From Acidovorax sp. (GTDB lineage: Bacteria; Pseudomonadota; Gammaproteobacteria; Burkholderiales; Burkholderiaceae_C), in the NCBI RefSeq assembly GCF_027492855.1, contig NZ_JAPUDY010000099.1, forward strand, positions 1-64,000: 64,000 nucleotides of DNA, read 5' to 3'. Shown here one piece after another: positions 63,790 through 64,000 of this stretch (its first letter is position 1; every line of letters starts with the position of its first letter). A model generated the notes under the pieces. It did not search any database and had not been told where the DNA came from. It was given only the letters and a program-made list of their open reading frames with translations. A program made the translations under genes and the position numbers.

Positions 63790-64000
63790 ATGCCAGCGAT
63801 TTTCAATGCGCAAGCCCGTGCAGCAAGCACCTGGGCGGTGGCCGTGGCCCTGCTGTTGGTCTATGTGGTGTGGGGCACCACGTACTTCGCCATCGGCATT
63901 GCGCTGCAGAGCATGCCGCCGCTGCTCATGAATGCCGTCCGCTTTTTGTGCGCGGGTGGGGTGATGCTGCTCATCGCGCTGTGGCAGGGGCATGCGTTGC
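63790..64000 (+). CDS. DMT/EamA family exporter, 3' end beyond the window
   Basis: The first 70 codons of a membrane protein with the EamA opening LLLVYVVWGTTYFAIGIALQ in its first helix and LLMNAVRFLCAGGVMLL in the second, as in YedA-like exporters of amino acids or drugs. The frame stays open to the last base. It is divergent from the Lrp-type gene, a common regulator-exporter pair. Confidence 0.88.
   Translation, partial: MPAIFNAQARAASTWAVAVALLLVYVVWGTTYFAIGIALQSMPPLLMNAVRFLCAGGVMLLIALWQGHAL

Overview
The window is a GC-rich chromosomal segment that looks like a member of the Comamonadaceae (Burkholderiales), close to Acidovorax or a relative. This is inferred from the protein families (Bug/TctC receptors, DUF3567, the PHA-system protein, narGHJI followed by a parvulin) and from a dispersed palindromic repeat with an ATAGCT..AGCGCTT..AAGCGCT core. 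No rRNA, tRNA, CRISPR array, insertion sequence or prophage was recognised. Almost every base is in a gene, and the longest gene-free stretch is about 270 bases.

Region 1 (1-17842) is a respiratory and low-oxygen island: the end of a NarK nitrate transporter, narGHJI nitrate reductase, a parvulin-type isomerase, a beta carbonic anhydrase, a B12-dependent class II ribonucleotide reductase (nrdJ) interrupted by a complete 380-residue intein, NnrS, a nitroreductase-like protein, a small unknown protein, a hemerythrin and an AbrB-type membrane protein. Nitrate respiration, NO handling and oxygen-independent dNTP synthesis fit one physiological state.

Region 2 (17836-41820) is general metabolism in short units: DUF3567 and DUF3108 proteins, IclR divergent from a fumarylacetoacetate-hydrolase-family enzyme with a Bug receptor, a VOC protein behind a promoter covered by a LexA-like palindrome, YqhD alcohol dehydrogenase, an alpha/beta hydrolase, a molybdopterin oxidoreductase, two tandem ABC-type binding proteins, ArgE divergent from a hippurate-type amidohydrolase, an M14-like peptidase, a wax-ester-synthase/DGAT enzyme divergent from an acyl-CoA-binding protein, HMG-CoA-lyase family, ornithine cyclodeaminase family, a nitroreductase, a PHA-system protein, an aminopeptidase and tag.

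Region 3 (41859-53512) is a full C-P lyase system. phnF, a DUF1045 protein, phnN and arsC run leftwards; phnGHIJ, a GNAT acetyltransferase, phnKLM and phnCDE run rightwards. Two near-identical GTCTA(T/G)AC sites (phnF/phnG gap and before phnC) are candidate PhnF operators, and an 18-bp match to the PhoB box lies before phnC.

Region 4 (53545-63215) is the most novel part: a putative catabolic cluster around a LysR regulator. Leftwards are a Bug receptor and an extradiol dioxygenase of the VOC fold. Rightwards is a tight six-gene operon: a molybdenum hydroxylase (large, small, and a medium subunit fused to CoxG), a DHDPS-like aldolase with an altered active site, a 3-hydroxyanthranilate 3,4-dioxygenase and an aspartate-dehydrogenase-like enzyme. 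It reads as a pathway for an aromatic or N-heteroaromatic compound whose nitrogen is finally released from an amino-acid-like product. The substrate is not identifiable from sequence alone. The window ends with an Lrp/AsnC regulator divergent from the start of a DMT-family exporter.
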